This document shows positions 35,487 through 43,995 of a stretch of 48,337 nt of DNA, piece by piece. The first letter of the stretch is position 1, and every line of letters begins with the position of its first letter. The DNA is taken from positions 1 to 48,337 of the forward strand of contig JACXUS010000002.1 in the NCBI GenBank assembly GCA_014763785.1. The letters are read 5' to 3'. The DNA is from Sphingomonadales bacterium. Its GTDB lineage: Bacteria; Pseudomonadota; Alphaproteobacteria; Rhodobacterales; Rhodobacteraceae. The notes below the pieces were generated by a model. The model was given only the letters and a program-made list of their open reading frames with translations, searched no databases and was not told where the DNA came from. The position numbers were made by a program, and so were the translations under genes.

Positions 35487-36812
35487 TTACTGAACCGACT
35501 GCGCCAGCGCGCCCAGCGCCTCGAGCGCGCCAAGCCGCATCTTCGCCGCATTGACCCAATCGGCCATCGCCGCCTGACCCGCCTCGGGCAGGGCCGCGAT
35601 CTCGGTCACCGCCTTGCCGATATCGCCGGCATCCACGGCGGCCTGTGCCCGCGACAGCACGGCATCAGGGTCGTTGCCCTCCTGCGGCTCGAGCGAGCGC
35701 GCCCCGGTCTGTGCCAGCAGGAAAGCGCCGATCCGGTCGCCCACCGTGCCCGTGGCCGCCGCACGCCGCGAGGCCGCAAGACCTGCCCGCGCCGCCTCGG
35801 GGAAGCCCGTTTGCAAGGTGGTCAGACCCGGCACCTGATCGGTGATCGCTGTCGGCAGGGCAAGCCCCGCCGCGCTCAGATCGGCCAAGGCCGGTGCCAG
35901 CGGCGCGCCACTGTCCAGCGCCGCGCCCAGCCGCGCCACCGCCGCCTGCGCCATGGTGCGCTTGGCGGCCGCCTCGCTTGCGGCGCGCAGCTGAGCGGCC
36001 TGATCCTCGGCGGCCTTGATCTGCGCCTGCGCGGCGGCAGCGGCGGCCTCGATTTCCTCTCGCGTCACACTGGCGCTGCCACCCGCCTCGGCGATTTGCG
36101 CGCGGAGCGCATCCAGATCGCGCTGGAACGCGGCCAAGGCCGCATCCGACACCGCCCCGCCCTCGACCGGGCGTTTCTCCAGCGCGCTCAGGCGCTGATC
36201 GAGCGCCGCCTGCGCCTCGGCCGCGGCGCGCGCCTTGGCACTGGCTTCATCCAGCGCGGCAGTCACGCCCGACATATCGGCCGCCGGCGGCACCGCAGAT
36301 TTCAGCGAAGCCAGCTCGGTGCCGAGCGATTCGATCCGCGCGGCCTGCGTGGCGATCGTCTCTTGCAGCGCGCCAATCGCCGGATCGGGCATTGCTGCCG
36401 GCACGATCCGCTCGCGCAGCGCTTGCGGCAGCTGTGGCAGCGCATAGATCGCAGCTCCCGCGCCGAGCGCCGCCGCGATCACACCGCCCAGAACAAGCCC
36501 ACCGATCCCGCCACGGCTCTGGGCCGCTGCCGGAGCGGCGGCAACCGGCGCCTCGGGCGCGATCTGCGTCTCTGCCACGGGGTCTTCGCGCATGGGGTCC
36601 TGGGGTGTGGGCTCGGCCTCGGCAACCTCCTCGGCCTTCTCCTCGGGAAGGGGCTCCGGCTCGGACATCGTCACCGGTGCCTCGGGGTCGGCCGGGGTGA
36701 TCAACGGGGTTGCCGCCTCGGGCGCGGTCGCTTCGGCCGCGGCCTCCGGTTTTGCCTCGGGCGTGGTGTCCTCGGTTGCCGGTTTCGGGGTTCTGGGTTT
36801 CGCCACGGCCAT
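35487..36812 (-). CDS. Mic60/mitofilin-like inner-membrane protein
   Basis: The roughly 441-residue product has a long acidic, Pro/Ala-rich N-terminus (1-100), a single transmembrane helix (GGIGGLVLGGVIAAALGAGA), a long coiled coil (about 145-290, heptad-like Ala/Leu/Glu pattern) and a C-terminal mitofilin-type domain with ALGALAQSVQ at the end. The alphaproteobacterial Mic60 homologue is known to lie next to hemY and to help shape intracytoplasmic membranes. The ATG at 36812 has AGGAGG unusually close; a GTG at 36806 would have ideal spacing. It lies between hemD and the HemY-like gene on the same strand. Confidence 0.85.
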   Translation of the reverse strand: MAVAKPRTPKPATEDTTPEAKPEAAAEATAPEAATPLITPADPEAPVTMSEPEPLPEEKAEEVAEAEPTPQDPMREDPVAETQIAPEAPVAAAPAAAQSRGGIGGLVLGGVIAAALGAGAAIYALPQLPQALRERIVPAAMPDPAIGALQETIATQAARIESLGTELASLKSAVPPAADMSGVTAALDEASAKARAAAEAQAALDQRLSALEKRPVEGGAVSDAALAAFQRDLDALRAQIAEAGGSASVTREEIEAAAAAAQAQIKAAEDQAAQLRAASEAAAKRTMAQAAVARLGAALDSGAPLAPALADLSAAGLALPTAITDQVPGLTTLQTGFPEAARAGLAASRRAAATGTVGDRIGAFLLAQTGARSLEPQEGNDPDAVLSRAQAAVDAGDIGKAVTEIAALPEAGQAAMADWVNAAKMRLGALEALGALAQSVQ

Positions 36813-36869
36813 TCCTCCTACTCGCACCACGCGGGTTCGGAGCTACCTTAGAGGCGCGATCCGGGCGGC

Positions 36870-37586
36870 TCAACCCGGATCGGCAGGGCCAAGAAGCCGC
36901 AGCAGCGCCGCCCCGACCCCGGCGGCATCCGGGGTTTCGGCGATCTCGAGGCGCGTCGGGTGCAGCGCCTGCGCCGCCTCGGCCACCTTCGGGCTGATCG
37001 CCGCCACCCGAAGATCGAGCCCGCGCCCCGCCAGATGCCCAGCCAGAAGCCGTGCCGACCGCGGCGAAAAGATCGGCGCCGCCAAAACCCGCGCCGCGTC
37101 GATCCGGGCCAGCAGATCGGCGGGGACGTCCTGCACCGCCTGACGATACAAAACGGCCTCGATCGTCTCTATTCCTGCGGAATTCAGGGCCTCCGCCACG
37201 GGAAAGGCGCTCTCATCACCGCGCGCATGCAAGAGCCGCCCCGCTGGCGGCGCCGCGCGGATCAGATCGACCAGCGCCGCCGCATCGCCCGGTCCGGTCA
37301 CCGTATCGAACCCCGCAGCCCGCGCCGCCTCGGCCGTGCGCGCGCCCACGCAATAAGCCCGCCGCCCCGCCGCCGGGGCCTGCGCCACCAGCGACGCCAC
37401 CGCATGGCGCGAGGTAAAGATCGCGGCCCTGAAATCGGGCACGGGCGCCACAACTGGCGCAATCTCGATCACCGGCGCCACAATCACCGGCCAATCGGCC
37501 CCGTGGCGCGCCCGAAATCGCGCGGCGAAACCCTCGGAATCGGCGCGCGGGCGGCTCAGCAGAAGGGTCGGGCGAGGGTTCGTCAT
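36870..37586 (-). CDS. hemD: Uroporphyrinogen-III synthase
   Basis: HemD closes hydroxymethylbilane with D-ring inversion to make uroporphyrinogen III. The 238-residue product has the two-lobed layout of the family, with [50 protein letters not shown] and [12 protein letters not shown]. Primary sequence is poorly conserved in HemD, so the call also uses position beside the Mic60- and HemY-like genes and divergent from tsaD. ATG at 37586. Confidence 0.9.
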   Translation of the reverse strand: MTNPRPTLLLSRPRADSEGFAARFRARHGADWPVIVAPVIEIAPVVAPVPDFRAAIFTSRHAVASLVAQAPAAGRRAYCVGARTAEAARAAGFDTVTGPGDAAALVDLIRAAPPAGRLLHARGDESAFPVAEALNSAGIETIEAVLYRQAVQDVPADLLARIDAARVLAAPIFSPRSARLLAGHLAGRGLDLRVAAISPKVAEAAQALHPTRLEIAETPDAAGVGAALLRLLGPADPG

Positions 37587-37656
37587 CGCGTCCCGGGATT
37601 GTGCGGCGGTCCCCCCGGTGTTACCTGCGGGAAAAGCCCCACGCAACCGAAGCGAC

Positions 37657-38751
37657 ATGGACAGCACCCTGACCTTCCTCGGCCTCGAATCGAGCTGCGA
37701 CGATACCGCGGCGGCGATCGTGCGCGCGGGCCCCGGCGGCGCCGAGATCCTGTCCTCGGTCGTCGCAGGCCAGACCGAGCTGCACGCGGCCTTCGGTGGC
37801 GTCGTCCCCGAGATCGCCGCGCGGGCTCATGCCGAGAAGCTGGATCTGTGCGTGGAAGAGGCGCTGGCGCAATCGGGCCTTGGCCTTGGTGATCTGGATG
37901 GAATCGCGGTGACGGCGGGGCCCGGGCTGATCGGCGGGGTGATGTCAGGGGTGATGTGCGCCAAGGGGATCGCCGCGGGCAGCGGCCTGCCGCTCATTGG
38001 CGTGAACCATCTGGCGGGCCATGCGCTGACCCCGCGGCTGACCGACGCGCTGAGCTATCCTTATCTCATGCTGCTGGTGTCGGGCGGGCATTGCCAGTTC
38101 CTGATCGCCCGCGGCCCCGAGGCGTTCACCCGCCTCGGCGGCACGATCGACGACGCGCCGGGCGAGGCCTTCGACAAGACGGCGAAGCTGCTCGGGCTGC
38201 CGCAGCCCGGCGGCCCGGCGGTCGAGGCCGAGGCAGCGGCGGGCGATCCGCGCGTCTTTGCCTTTCCGCGGCCGCTGCTGGATCGGCCCGGGTGTGACAT
38301 GTCGTTTTCCGGGCTCAAGACCGCGCTGCTGCGCGCCCGCGATGCGGCGGTGGCCGAGCATGGCGGCCTGCCCCGAGGCCTTCGCGCGGATCTCTGTGCC
38401 GGGTTTCAGGCGGCGGTCTGCGATGTTCTGGTCGAGAAGTCGCGCCGGGCGCTGCGGCTTTATATGGCCGAGGCGCCCAGTCGCCCGGCCTTTGCCGTGG
38501 CCGGGGGTGTGGCAGCGAACCGCGTGCTTCGCGCTGCATTAGAGACGCTTTCGGCCGATTTCGGCGCGGAATTCGTGGCGCCGCCGCTGCGGCTTTGCAC
38601 CGATAACGCGGCGATGATCGCCTGGGCCGGGATCGAGCGCTTCCGCATGGGCGCGCGTGACGGCATGGACCTGAGCGCGAGGCCCCGCTGGCCGCTCGAC
38701 CAGACCGCGCCGGCGTTGCTGGGCTCGGGCAAGAAAGGGGCCAAGGCATGA
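37657..38751 (+). CDS. tsaD: tRNA N6-adenosine threonylcarbamoyltransferase TsaD
   Basis: TsaD transfers threonylcarbamoyl to A37 of ANN-reading tRNAs, with TsaB, TsaC and TsaE. The 364-residue product has the ASKHA fold with [15 protein letters not shown] at the start, the metal-binding motif VNHLAGHAL (H-x3-H) and [26 protein letters not shown] and [12 protein letters not shown] follow later in the chain. Length is normal. ATG at 37657. It shares an ATGA overlap with gpsA, so the two are translationally coupled, and it faces hemD across a 70-bp gap. Confidence 0.97.
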   Translation: MDSTLTFLGLESSCDDTAAAIVRAGPGGAEILSSVVAGQTELHAAFGGVVPEIAARAHAEKLDLCVEEALAQSGLGLGDLDGIAVTAGPGLIGGVMSGVMCAKGIAAGSGLPLIGVNHLAGHALTPRLTDALSYPYLMLLVSGGHCQFLIARGPEAFTRLGGTIDDAPGEAFDKTAKLLGLPQPGGPAVEAEAAAGDPRVFAFPRPLLDRPGCDMSFSGLKTALLRARDAAVAEHGGLPRGLRADLCAGFQAAVCDVLVEKSRRALRLYMAEAPSRPAFAVAGGVAANRVLRAALETLSADFGAEFVAPPLRLCTDNAAMIAWAGIERFRMGARDGMDLSARPRWPLDQTAPALLGSGKKGAKA

Positions 38752-39704
38752 GCGTCGCGATCCTGGGCGCGGGGGCCTTTGGCACGGCGCTGGCGGTGAC
38801 GCTGGCGCAGAATGGGCCCGTGACGCTCTGGGCGCGCGATGCCGATCAGGCACGGGAGATGGCGGCCGCGCGGCAGAATGCGCGGCGTCTGCCGGGGGTG
38901 AGCCTGCCCGAAAATGTCTCTGTTACGGCGGAAATCGGGGCTGCGACCCGGGCCGAGGTAATCCTTCTGGCGATGCCGATGCAGCAGATGGGCGGGGTCC
39001 TGCGGGCGCATGTCGGGCAGCTGAACGGCAAGGTTCTGGTTGCCTGCTCGAAGGGGATCGACCTTGCCAGCGGTCAGGGGCCGAGCGCCTTGATCGCCGA
39101 GGCCTGCCCTGAGGCGGGGCCCGCGGTTCTGACCGGCCCGAGCTTTGCCGCCGATATCGCGCGCGGGCTGCCGACGGCGCTGACGCTGGCGACGCGCGCG
39201 GATGACCCAGCGCTGCAACAGAGGCTGTCGACGCCGACGCTGCGGCTATACCGGACGACCGACATGATCGGCGCCGAGCTGGGCGGCGCGTTGAAAAACG
39301 TGATCGCTATTGCGGCAGGCGTGGTGATTGGCGCGGGCCTGGGCGATTCCGCGCGCGCAGCCCTTATGACGCGCGGTTTTGCCGAGATGACCCGGCTGGC
39401 CACCGCGCTCGGCGCCCGGCCCGAGACATTGGCGGGCCTGTCGGGCTTTGGCGATCTGGTGCTGACCTGCACCTCGACGCAATCGCGCAATTTCCGCTTT
39501 GGTCAGGCGCTGGGAAGCGATGCACCCTTTGACAGCGCGACCACGGTCGAGGGCGTTGCCACCGCAAAAGCCGTCTCTATTCTGGCGCAAAAGCGCGGAA
39601 TCGAGATGCCGATCGCCACCATGATCGCCGCGCTGACCGATCGGCGCATCACGATATCCGAGGCCGTTCAGGCCTTTTTGTCCCGCCCCCTCAAGGAGGA
39701 ATGA
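38748..39704 (+). CDS. gpsA: Glycerol-3-phosphate dehydrogenase (NAD(P)+)
   Basis: GpsA makes sn-glycerol 3-phosphate for phospholipid synthesis. The 318-residue product has the Rossmann motif [20 protein letters not shown], the substrate lysine in [29 protein letters not shown] and [17 protein letters not shown], and ends with a helical domain ([17 protein letters not shown]). Length is normal. It overlaps tsaD (ATGA) and is followed by the YciI gene. Confidence 0.97.
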   Translation: MSVAILGAGAFGTALAVTLAQNGPVTLWARDADQAREMAAARQNARRLPGVSLPENVSVTAEIGAATRAEVILLAMPMQQMGGVLRAHVGQLNGKVLVACSKGIDLASGQGPSALIAEACPEAGPAVLTGPSFAADIARGLPTALTLATRADDPALQQRLSTPTLRLYRTTDMIGAELGGALKNVIAIAAGVVIGAGLGDSARAALMTRGFAEMTRLATALGARPETLAGLSGFGDLVLTCTSTQSRNFRFGQALGSDAPFDSATTVEGVATAKAVSILAQKRGIEMPIATMIAALTDRRITISEAVQAFLSRPLKEE

Positions 39705-39706
39705 CC

Positions 39707-39976
39707 ATGCTTTATGCCGTTATCTGCCGCGACAACCCCGGCGCGCTGCAACTGCGTCTGGATACCCGCGCCGAGCATCTGGCCTATATCGAGGCAACCG
39801 GCATCGTGAAGATGGCGGGGCCGTTCCTCGAGGACGGGCAGATGTGCGGCTCGCTGGTGATTATCGAGGCCGAGAACCTTGCCGCTGCGCAGGACTGGGC
39901 CGCGAATGACCCCTATGCCAAGGCCGGGCTCTTCGCTAGCGCCAGCATCACCGAATGGAAGAAGGTGATCGGCTGA
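39707..39976 (+). CDS. YciI-family protein
   Basis: An 89-residue YciI-like protein (MLYAVICRDNPGALQLR...), a ferredoxin-like alpha/beta fold with a conserved His/Asp pair (here EHLAYIEATG) and the typical VIIEAENLAAAQDWAANDPY block. Function is unknown in most species; some relatives act on chlorinated aromatics. I chose the ATG at 39707 because AGGAGGA lies six bases upstream; an ATG at 39701 overlaps the gpsA stop. It is coupled to the next gene by a TGATG overlap. Confidence 0.88.
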   Translation: MLYAVICRDNPGALQLRLDTRAEHLAYIEATGIVKMAGPFLEDGQMCGSLVIIEAENLAAAQDWAANDPYAKAGLFASASITEWKKVIG

Positions 39977-40395
39977 TGGCGAAATGGCTGTTCAAATCCG
40001 AGCCGAACAAATGGTCCTGGGACCAACAGGTCGCCAAGGGTGAGGTCGGCGAGCAATGGGACGGCGTGCGCAACTATCTGGCGCGCAACAACATGCGGGC
40101 GATGAAGATCGGCGATCAGGGTTTCTTCTATCACTCGAACATCGGCAAGGAGATCGTCGGAATCGTCGAGGTCTGCGCCGAGAGCCATCCCGATTCGACC
40201 AGCGACGACCCGCGCTGGGATTGTGTTGATATCCGTGCGGTGCGGCCGCTCAAGCGGCCCGTGACGCTGGCCGAGGTCAAAGCCGATCCGCGGCTGGCCG
40301 ATATGGCGCTGGTCACCAGTATGCGCCTGTCGGTGCAGCCCGTTACCGACGCTGAATGGCAGATTATCTGCGAATTGGGCGGAATCGAGCCCTGA
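39976..40395 (+). CDS. EVE-domain protein (predicted RNA/modified-base binder)
   Basis: The 139-residue product begins MAKWLFKSEPNKWSWDQQ and continues with WDGVRNYLARNNMRAMKIGD and FFYHSNIGKEIVGIVEV, the standard EVE-domain sequence (PUA-like fold, THYN1 family). Family members bind modified nucleobases in RNA or DNA. The gene is last in the tsaD-gpsA-yciI group, so it may be co-expressed with a tRNA-modifying enzyme. ATG at 39976 overlaps the yciI stop by one base. Confidence 0.93.
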   Translation: MAKWLFKSEPNKWSWDQQVAKGEVGEQWDGVRNYLARNNMRAMKIGDQGFFYHSNIGKEIVGIVEVCAESHPDSTSDDPRWDCVDIRAVRPLKRPVTLAEVKADPRLADMALVTSMRLSVQPVTDAEWQIICELGGIEP

Positions 40396-40635
40396 AAATA
40401 CGTGGAGGGCCCCGGCACCCCTACCAGGACCCTCCATCACCCCACGTGCTCCCCTACGCACCACACGTGAAATCTATCTGGGTCCTGCCTTCCTAGCCGG
40501 TAGGTTGGTTATAGCGCAGGGCCCGATTCTCCTCAATATCTTCTTTTGGACAATGTGACGCAAAATCAATTGGTTAATGCCACTTTGTGTTAACCAAGCC
40601 CTTGCCAATCGCCACAATCCCATTAGCCTGGCGCC
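40396..40635. promoter_or_regulatory. Structured intergenic region before the CbiX-like gene
   Basis: This 240-bp gap has no clear gene. It contains a hairpin with stem TGGAGGG/CCCTCCA (40403-40409 and 40430-40436) that on the minus strand is followed by ACGTATTTT, two copies of CACGTG (40443-40448 and 40464-40469), and a perfect dyad TTGGTTAA-12 nt-TTAACCAA (40570-40577 and 40590-40597). The dyad half-sites are 20 bp apart centre to centre, about two helical turns, which suits a dimeric repressor. The AT-rich part (40545-40620) likely holds the promoter of the CbiX-like gene. A small minus-strand RNA is possible. Confidence 0.4.
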
Positions 40636-41322
40636 ATGCAGGATTGTGTCATCGTCGCCCATGGATCCCCCTCTGACCCGCCCCCCCAGCAGGCCGCAGT
40701 CGCCGCTTTGGCGGCGCGGGTGGCGGCGCTGTTGCCGGGGCGGCGGATCCGCGGGGCGACACTGGCAAGCCCCGGCGCCTTGGCCGAGGCCTTGGCGGAC
40801 CTTCCGGACCCGGCGATCTACCCGTTTTTCATGGCCGAGGGCTGGTTCACGCGGCGCGAACTGCCGCGGCGACTGGCCGAGCTGGGCCATCAGGGCAAGC
40901 AGCTGCCCCCCTTCGGGCTGGACCCGGATTTGCCCGACCTGATCACGCGCATTGTCATCGACGCCGCGGAAAAGGCGGGAATAGAGCCTGAATCGGCGGA
41001 TCTGATTCTTGCCGCGCATGGCTCTGCGGTGGCGCGCCGGTCAAAGGATTCGGCCTATGCCATGGCGGAACTCCTGCGCGGGCGCACCCCGTTCTGGCGC
41101 GTACGGGTCGGGTTGATCGAGGAGCCGCCCTATCTGCACGATATCGCAGCCACCACGCGCATCGGGATTTGCCTTCCGTTCTTCGCGCTGCGGGCGGGTC
41201 ATGTGACAGGCGACATCCCCGAGGCGCTGGCCACCGCCGGGTTCCGCGGCCCCTTGCTGCCCGCGGTGGGCGAGCATCCCGCCGCCGCGGGACTAATTGC
41301 CGCGGCGATCGCCCGAGGCTGA
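40636..41322 (+). CDS. CbiX/SirB-type cobalt or iron chelatase-like protein
   Basis: The 228-residue product contains two conserved histidine segments of the class II chelatase family, IVAHGSPSDPP at the N-terminus and ILAAHGSAVARRS in the second half, plus GYLP-like membrane-free alpha/beta sequence and RVGLIEEPPY. It probably inserts a divalent metal into a tetrapyrrole, or is a divergent member without that activity. Its duplicate-like size fits two short CbiX domains. No cobalamin riboswitch is visible upstream. It stands alone between the EVE gene and the pst operon. Confidence 0.75.
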   Translation: MQDCVIVAHGSPSDPPPQQAAVAALAARVAALLPGRRIRGATLASPGALAEALADLPDPAIYPFFMAEGWFTRRELPRRLAELGHQGKQLPPFGLDPDLPDLITRIVIDAAEKAGIEPESADLILAAHGSAVARRSKDSAYAMAELLRGRTPFWRVRVGLIEEPPYLHDIAATTRIGICLPFFALRAGHVTGDIPEALATAGFRGPLLPAVGEHPAAAGLIAAAIARG

Positions 41323-41336
41323 CGCCGCGTCGGGTT

Positions 41337-41374
41337 TGTCATATAACTGTCACACAACGTTTGCATAAGCGTCA
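41337..41374 (+). promoter_or_regulatory. Pho box upstream of pstS
   Basis: Two TGTCA half-sites lie exactly 11 bp apart (41337-41341 and 41348-41352; TGTCATATAACTGTCAC). A CGTCA falls two further periods on (41370-41374). This is the classic PhoB direct-repeat pattern, about 85 bp before the pstS ATG, and predicts induction under phosphate limitation by PhoB encoded at the end of the same operon. Confidence 0.88.
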
Positions 41375-41436
41375 TGCGAAGTCCCTAGGACGGCGACGAT
41401 GCCAAGCGGCCCGCAACTGAACTTCAGGAGCATTCC

Positions 41437-42471
41437 ATGAAAACCGTGAAATTCACCGTGTCGGCCCTGGCGATCATCGCCGCCTCGGCCTCGGGCGCCT
41501 TCGCCCGCGACCAGATCCAGACCGCCGGCTCGTCGACGGTTCTGCCCTATGCCACGATCGTTGCCGAAGCCTTCGGTGAAAACTTCGACTTCCCGACCCC
41601 CGTCGTCGAATCGGGCGGTTCGGGCGCTGGCCGCAAGAAACTCTGCGAAGGCGTTGGTGAAAACACCATCGACATCGCCAACTCGTCGTCGCGCATCAAG
41701 CAGTCGGACATCGACCTCTGCGCCCAGAACGGCGTGACCGAGATCATCGAAGTCCGCATCGGCTATGACGGGATCGTCTTCGCCAGCGACATCAACGGCG
41801 CCGAATTCGCCTTCACCCCGGCCGACTGGTACAACGCGCTGGCCGCCGAAGTCGTGAAAGACGGCGCGCTGGTCGCCAACCCGAACAAGACCTGGGCCGA
41901 CGTGAACCCGGCGATGCCCGCGCAAGACCTGCTGGCCTTCATCCCCGGCACCAAGCACGGCACCCGTGAAGTGTTCGACGAGAAAGTCCTGCACGCTGGC
42001 TGCAAAGCCTCGGGCGCCGAAGAAGCCCTGATCGCCGCGAAAGGCGAGGAAGACGGCAAGAAAGCCTGCCTCGCGCTGCGCACCGATGGCGTGTCGGTCG
42101 ACATCGACGGCGACTACACCGAGACCCTGTCGCGCATCGACGCGAACAAGAACGCGATCGGCGTGTTCGGCCTGTCGTTCTATCAGAACAACACCGACAA
42201 GCTGCGCGTCGCCACCATGGACGGCGTTGTCCCGAGCGTCGAATCGATCGCTTCGGGCGACTATCCGGTCTCGCGTCCGCTCTACTTCTACGTCAAGAAA
42301 GCGCACCTCGGCGTGATCCCGGGCCTGCAGGAATACATCGACTTCTTCGTGTCGGACGACATGGCTGGCCCGAACGGCCCGCTGGCCGCCTATGGCCTCG
42401 TGTCGGACCCGGAACTGGCCGCGACCCAAGCGATGGTTGCCGCTGGCACCCCGATGGGCCCGCTGAAGTAA
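41437..42471 (+). CDS. pstS: Phosphate ABC transporter, periplasmic phosphate-binding protein PstS
   Basis: The 344-residue product starts with a signal peptide (MKTVKFTVSALAIIAASASG, cut after ...AFA) and has the phosphate-binding features QTAGSSTVLPYATIVAEAF, ESGGSGAGRKKLCEG, IDIANSSSRIKQSD and KHGTREVFDEKV. It captures inorganic phosphate for PstCAB. Length is normal. AGGAG precedes the ATG. Codon use is strongly biased to GC-ending optimal codons, as expected for a highly expressed protein. Confidence 0.97.
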   Translation: MKTVKFTVSALAIIAASASGAFARDQIQTAGSSTVLPYATIVAEAFGENFDFPTPVVESGGSGAGRKKLCEGVGENTIDIANSSSRIKQSDIDLCAQNGVTEIIEVRIGYDGIVFASDINGAEFAFTPADWYNALAAEVVKDGALVANPNKTWADVNPAMPAQDLLAFIPGTKHGTREVFDEKVLHAGCKASGAEEALIAAKGEEDGKKACLALRTDGVSVDIDGDYTETLSRIDANKNAIGVFGLSFYQNNTDKLRVATMDGVVPSVESIASGDYPVSRPLYFYVKKAHLGVIPGLQEYIDFFVSDDMAGPNGPLAAYGLVSDPELAATQAMVAAGTPMGPLK

Positions 42472-42485
42472 GTCAAGACCCCTCC

Positions 42486-42516
42486 GGATGGCGCCTTCGG
42501 GCGCCATCCTTCTCTT
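42486..42516 (+). terminator. UUCG-tetraloop hairpin between pstS and pstC
   Basis: A perfect 10-bp stem (GGATGGCGCC and GGCGCCATCC, 42486-42495 and 42500-42509) closes on TTCG and is followed by TTCTCTTT. Placed 15 bp after the pstS stop, it should act as an attenuator or 3' stabiliser, giving more PstS than PstCAB. Confidence 0.85.
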
Positions 42517-42534
42517 TCGCGGCGGGATATCTCC

Positions 42535-43995
42535 ATGAGCATCGGTCTGCTTTCCCTGATCGTGATCGCCCTGGCGGTCGCAGGTTTCCTGATCGGCCGC
42601 GCTCGCGCGCTGTCGAAAGCCGGGGGGGACATCCGTCGCCTCCATTCGCTGCCCAACTTTTACGGGCAATCGGTCTTCCTGTTCACCGCCGTTCCGGCGC
42701 TGCTGCTGATGGCTGCATGGCTGATCCTTCAGCCGATGCTGATCGAGGCGCGCGTTAGCGGCATGATCACCGCCGCTGATGTGCCCGAGGGCAGCTCGGT
42801 CGGGCTGGTGATGTCGGATGTGCGCCGCATTTCGGACGGGATCGACCTGATCCTGTCGCAAGGCGACCTGAGCGGCGAGGATGTGGCGCGGATGCGCGCC
42901 GATTTCTCGGATGTGCGCTCGCGTCTGGCGACCGTCGGGGTCGCGCTTGGCGCCGATGTGAAACCCGCCGTGTTTGAAGCGGCGAAAGCCTATAACAGCG
43001 CCAGTTCCAGCGGTCGGCTGATGATGAGCGCCGCGGTTCTGGCCGTCGCGCTGGCCGGGATGGCCTTCGCGCTGTCGCGCACCACCGCCGATTTCCGCGC
43101 CCGCAACGTGTCGGAAACCTTCGTGCGGGCACTGCTGATCGCGTCGTCCTTCATCGCGATCCTGACCACGGTCGGCATCGTCCTGTCGCTGGTCTTCGAG
43201 ACCGTCCACTTCTTCCAGCTCTACCCGGCGAAGGACTTCTTCCTGAGCACGATCTGGAACCCGCAATTCCGCGGCGGCTCTGATCTGGGCATCCTGCCGC
43301 TGCTCTGGGGCACGCTTTACGTTTCCTTCGTGGCGCTGGCCTTCGCGGTGCCGATCGGGCTCTTCGCGGCGATCTATCTGGCGGAATATGCCAGCAAGAA
43401 GGTCCGCGCCGTGGCCAAGCCGCTGCTCGAGGTGCTGGCCGGCATTCCGACCATCGTCTACGGTCTTTTCGCCCTGATCACCGTCGGCCCGATGCTGCGC
43501 GACTATTTCGCACAACCGCTGGGGCTGGGCACCTCGTCCAGCTCGGTGATGACCGCGGGTCTGGTGATGGGGATCATGCTGATCCCGTTCGTCAGCTCGC
43601 TGTCGGATGACATCATCAACGCCGTGCCGCAGGCGATGCGCGATGGCAGCTATGGCCTTGGCGCGACGCAATCGGAAACCGTGAAACAGGTGATCCTGCC
43701 CGCCGCGCTTCCCGGTATCGTCGGCGCGATCCTGCTGGCGGCCTCGCGTGCGATTGGCGAGACGATGATCGTGGTGCTGGGCGCGGGGGCCGCGGCGAAA
43801 ATGTCGCTCAACCCGTTCGAGGCGATGACCACGGTCACGGTGAAGATCGTCGGCCAGCTGACCGGCGACACCGAATTCGCCAGCCCCGAAACGCTGGTGG
43901 CCTTCGCGCTGGGTCTGACGCTGTTTGTCTTTACCCTCGGCCTGAACATTCTCGCGCTCTACATCGTGCGCAAATATCGGGAGCAATACGAATGA
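42535..43995 (+). CDS. pstC: Phosphate ABC transporter permease PstC
   Basis: The 486-residue product is longer than E. coli PstC (319). An N-terminal extension of about 200 residues holds three membrane helices and a periplasmic part (for example DVPEGSSVGLVMSDVRRISD). The permease core follows with six helices and EVLAGIPTIVYGLFALITVG. The coupling helix region is SYGLGATQSETVKQVILPAA. The long form is common in alphaproteobacteria. It overlaps pstA by ATGA. Confidence 0.96.
   Translation: MSIGLLSLIVIALAVAGFLIGRARALSKAGGDIRRLHSLPNFYGQSVFLFTAVPALLLMAAWLILQPMLIEARVSGMITAADVPEGSSVGLVMSDVRRISDGIDLILSQGDLSGEDVARMRADFSDVRSRLATVGVALGADVKPAVFEAAKAYNSASSSGRLMMSAAVLAVALAGMAFALSRTTADFRARNVSETFVRALLIASSFIAILTTVGIVLSLVFETVHFFQLYPAKDFFLSTIWNPQFRGGSDLGILPLLWGTLYVSFVALAFAVPIGLFAAIYLAEYASKKVRAVAKPLLEVLAGIPTIVYGLFALITVGPMLRDYFAQPLGLGTSSSSVMTAGLVMGIMLIPFVSSLSDDIINAVPQAMRDGSYGLGATQSETVKQVILPAALPGIVGAILLAASRAIGETMIVVLGAGAAAKMSLNPFEAMTTVTVKIVGQLTGDTEFASPETLVAFALGLTLFVFTLGLNILALYIVRKYREQYE

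Noticed and set aside
36870-37667. Upstream extension of hemD to 37667
   Set aside because: The added residues lack homology and would overlap the start of tsaD; the ATG at 37586 gives the normal length.
40403-40436. The hairpin after the EVE gene as a plus-strand terminator
   Set aside because: No T run follows on the plus strand; the T-rich side is on the minus strand.
40474-41019. A 181-codon minus-strand frame overlapping the CbiX-like gene
   Set aside because: It is largely antisense to a gene with clear histidine motifs and has no recognisable domain.
41350-43986. An 878-codon minus-strand frame opposite pstS and pstC
   Set aside because: Composition is Arg/His/Gln/Asp-rich with no motif, and it runs across two certain genes and the Pho box.
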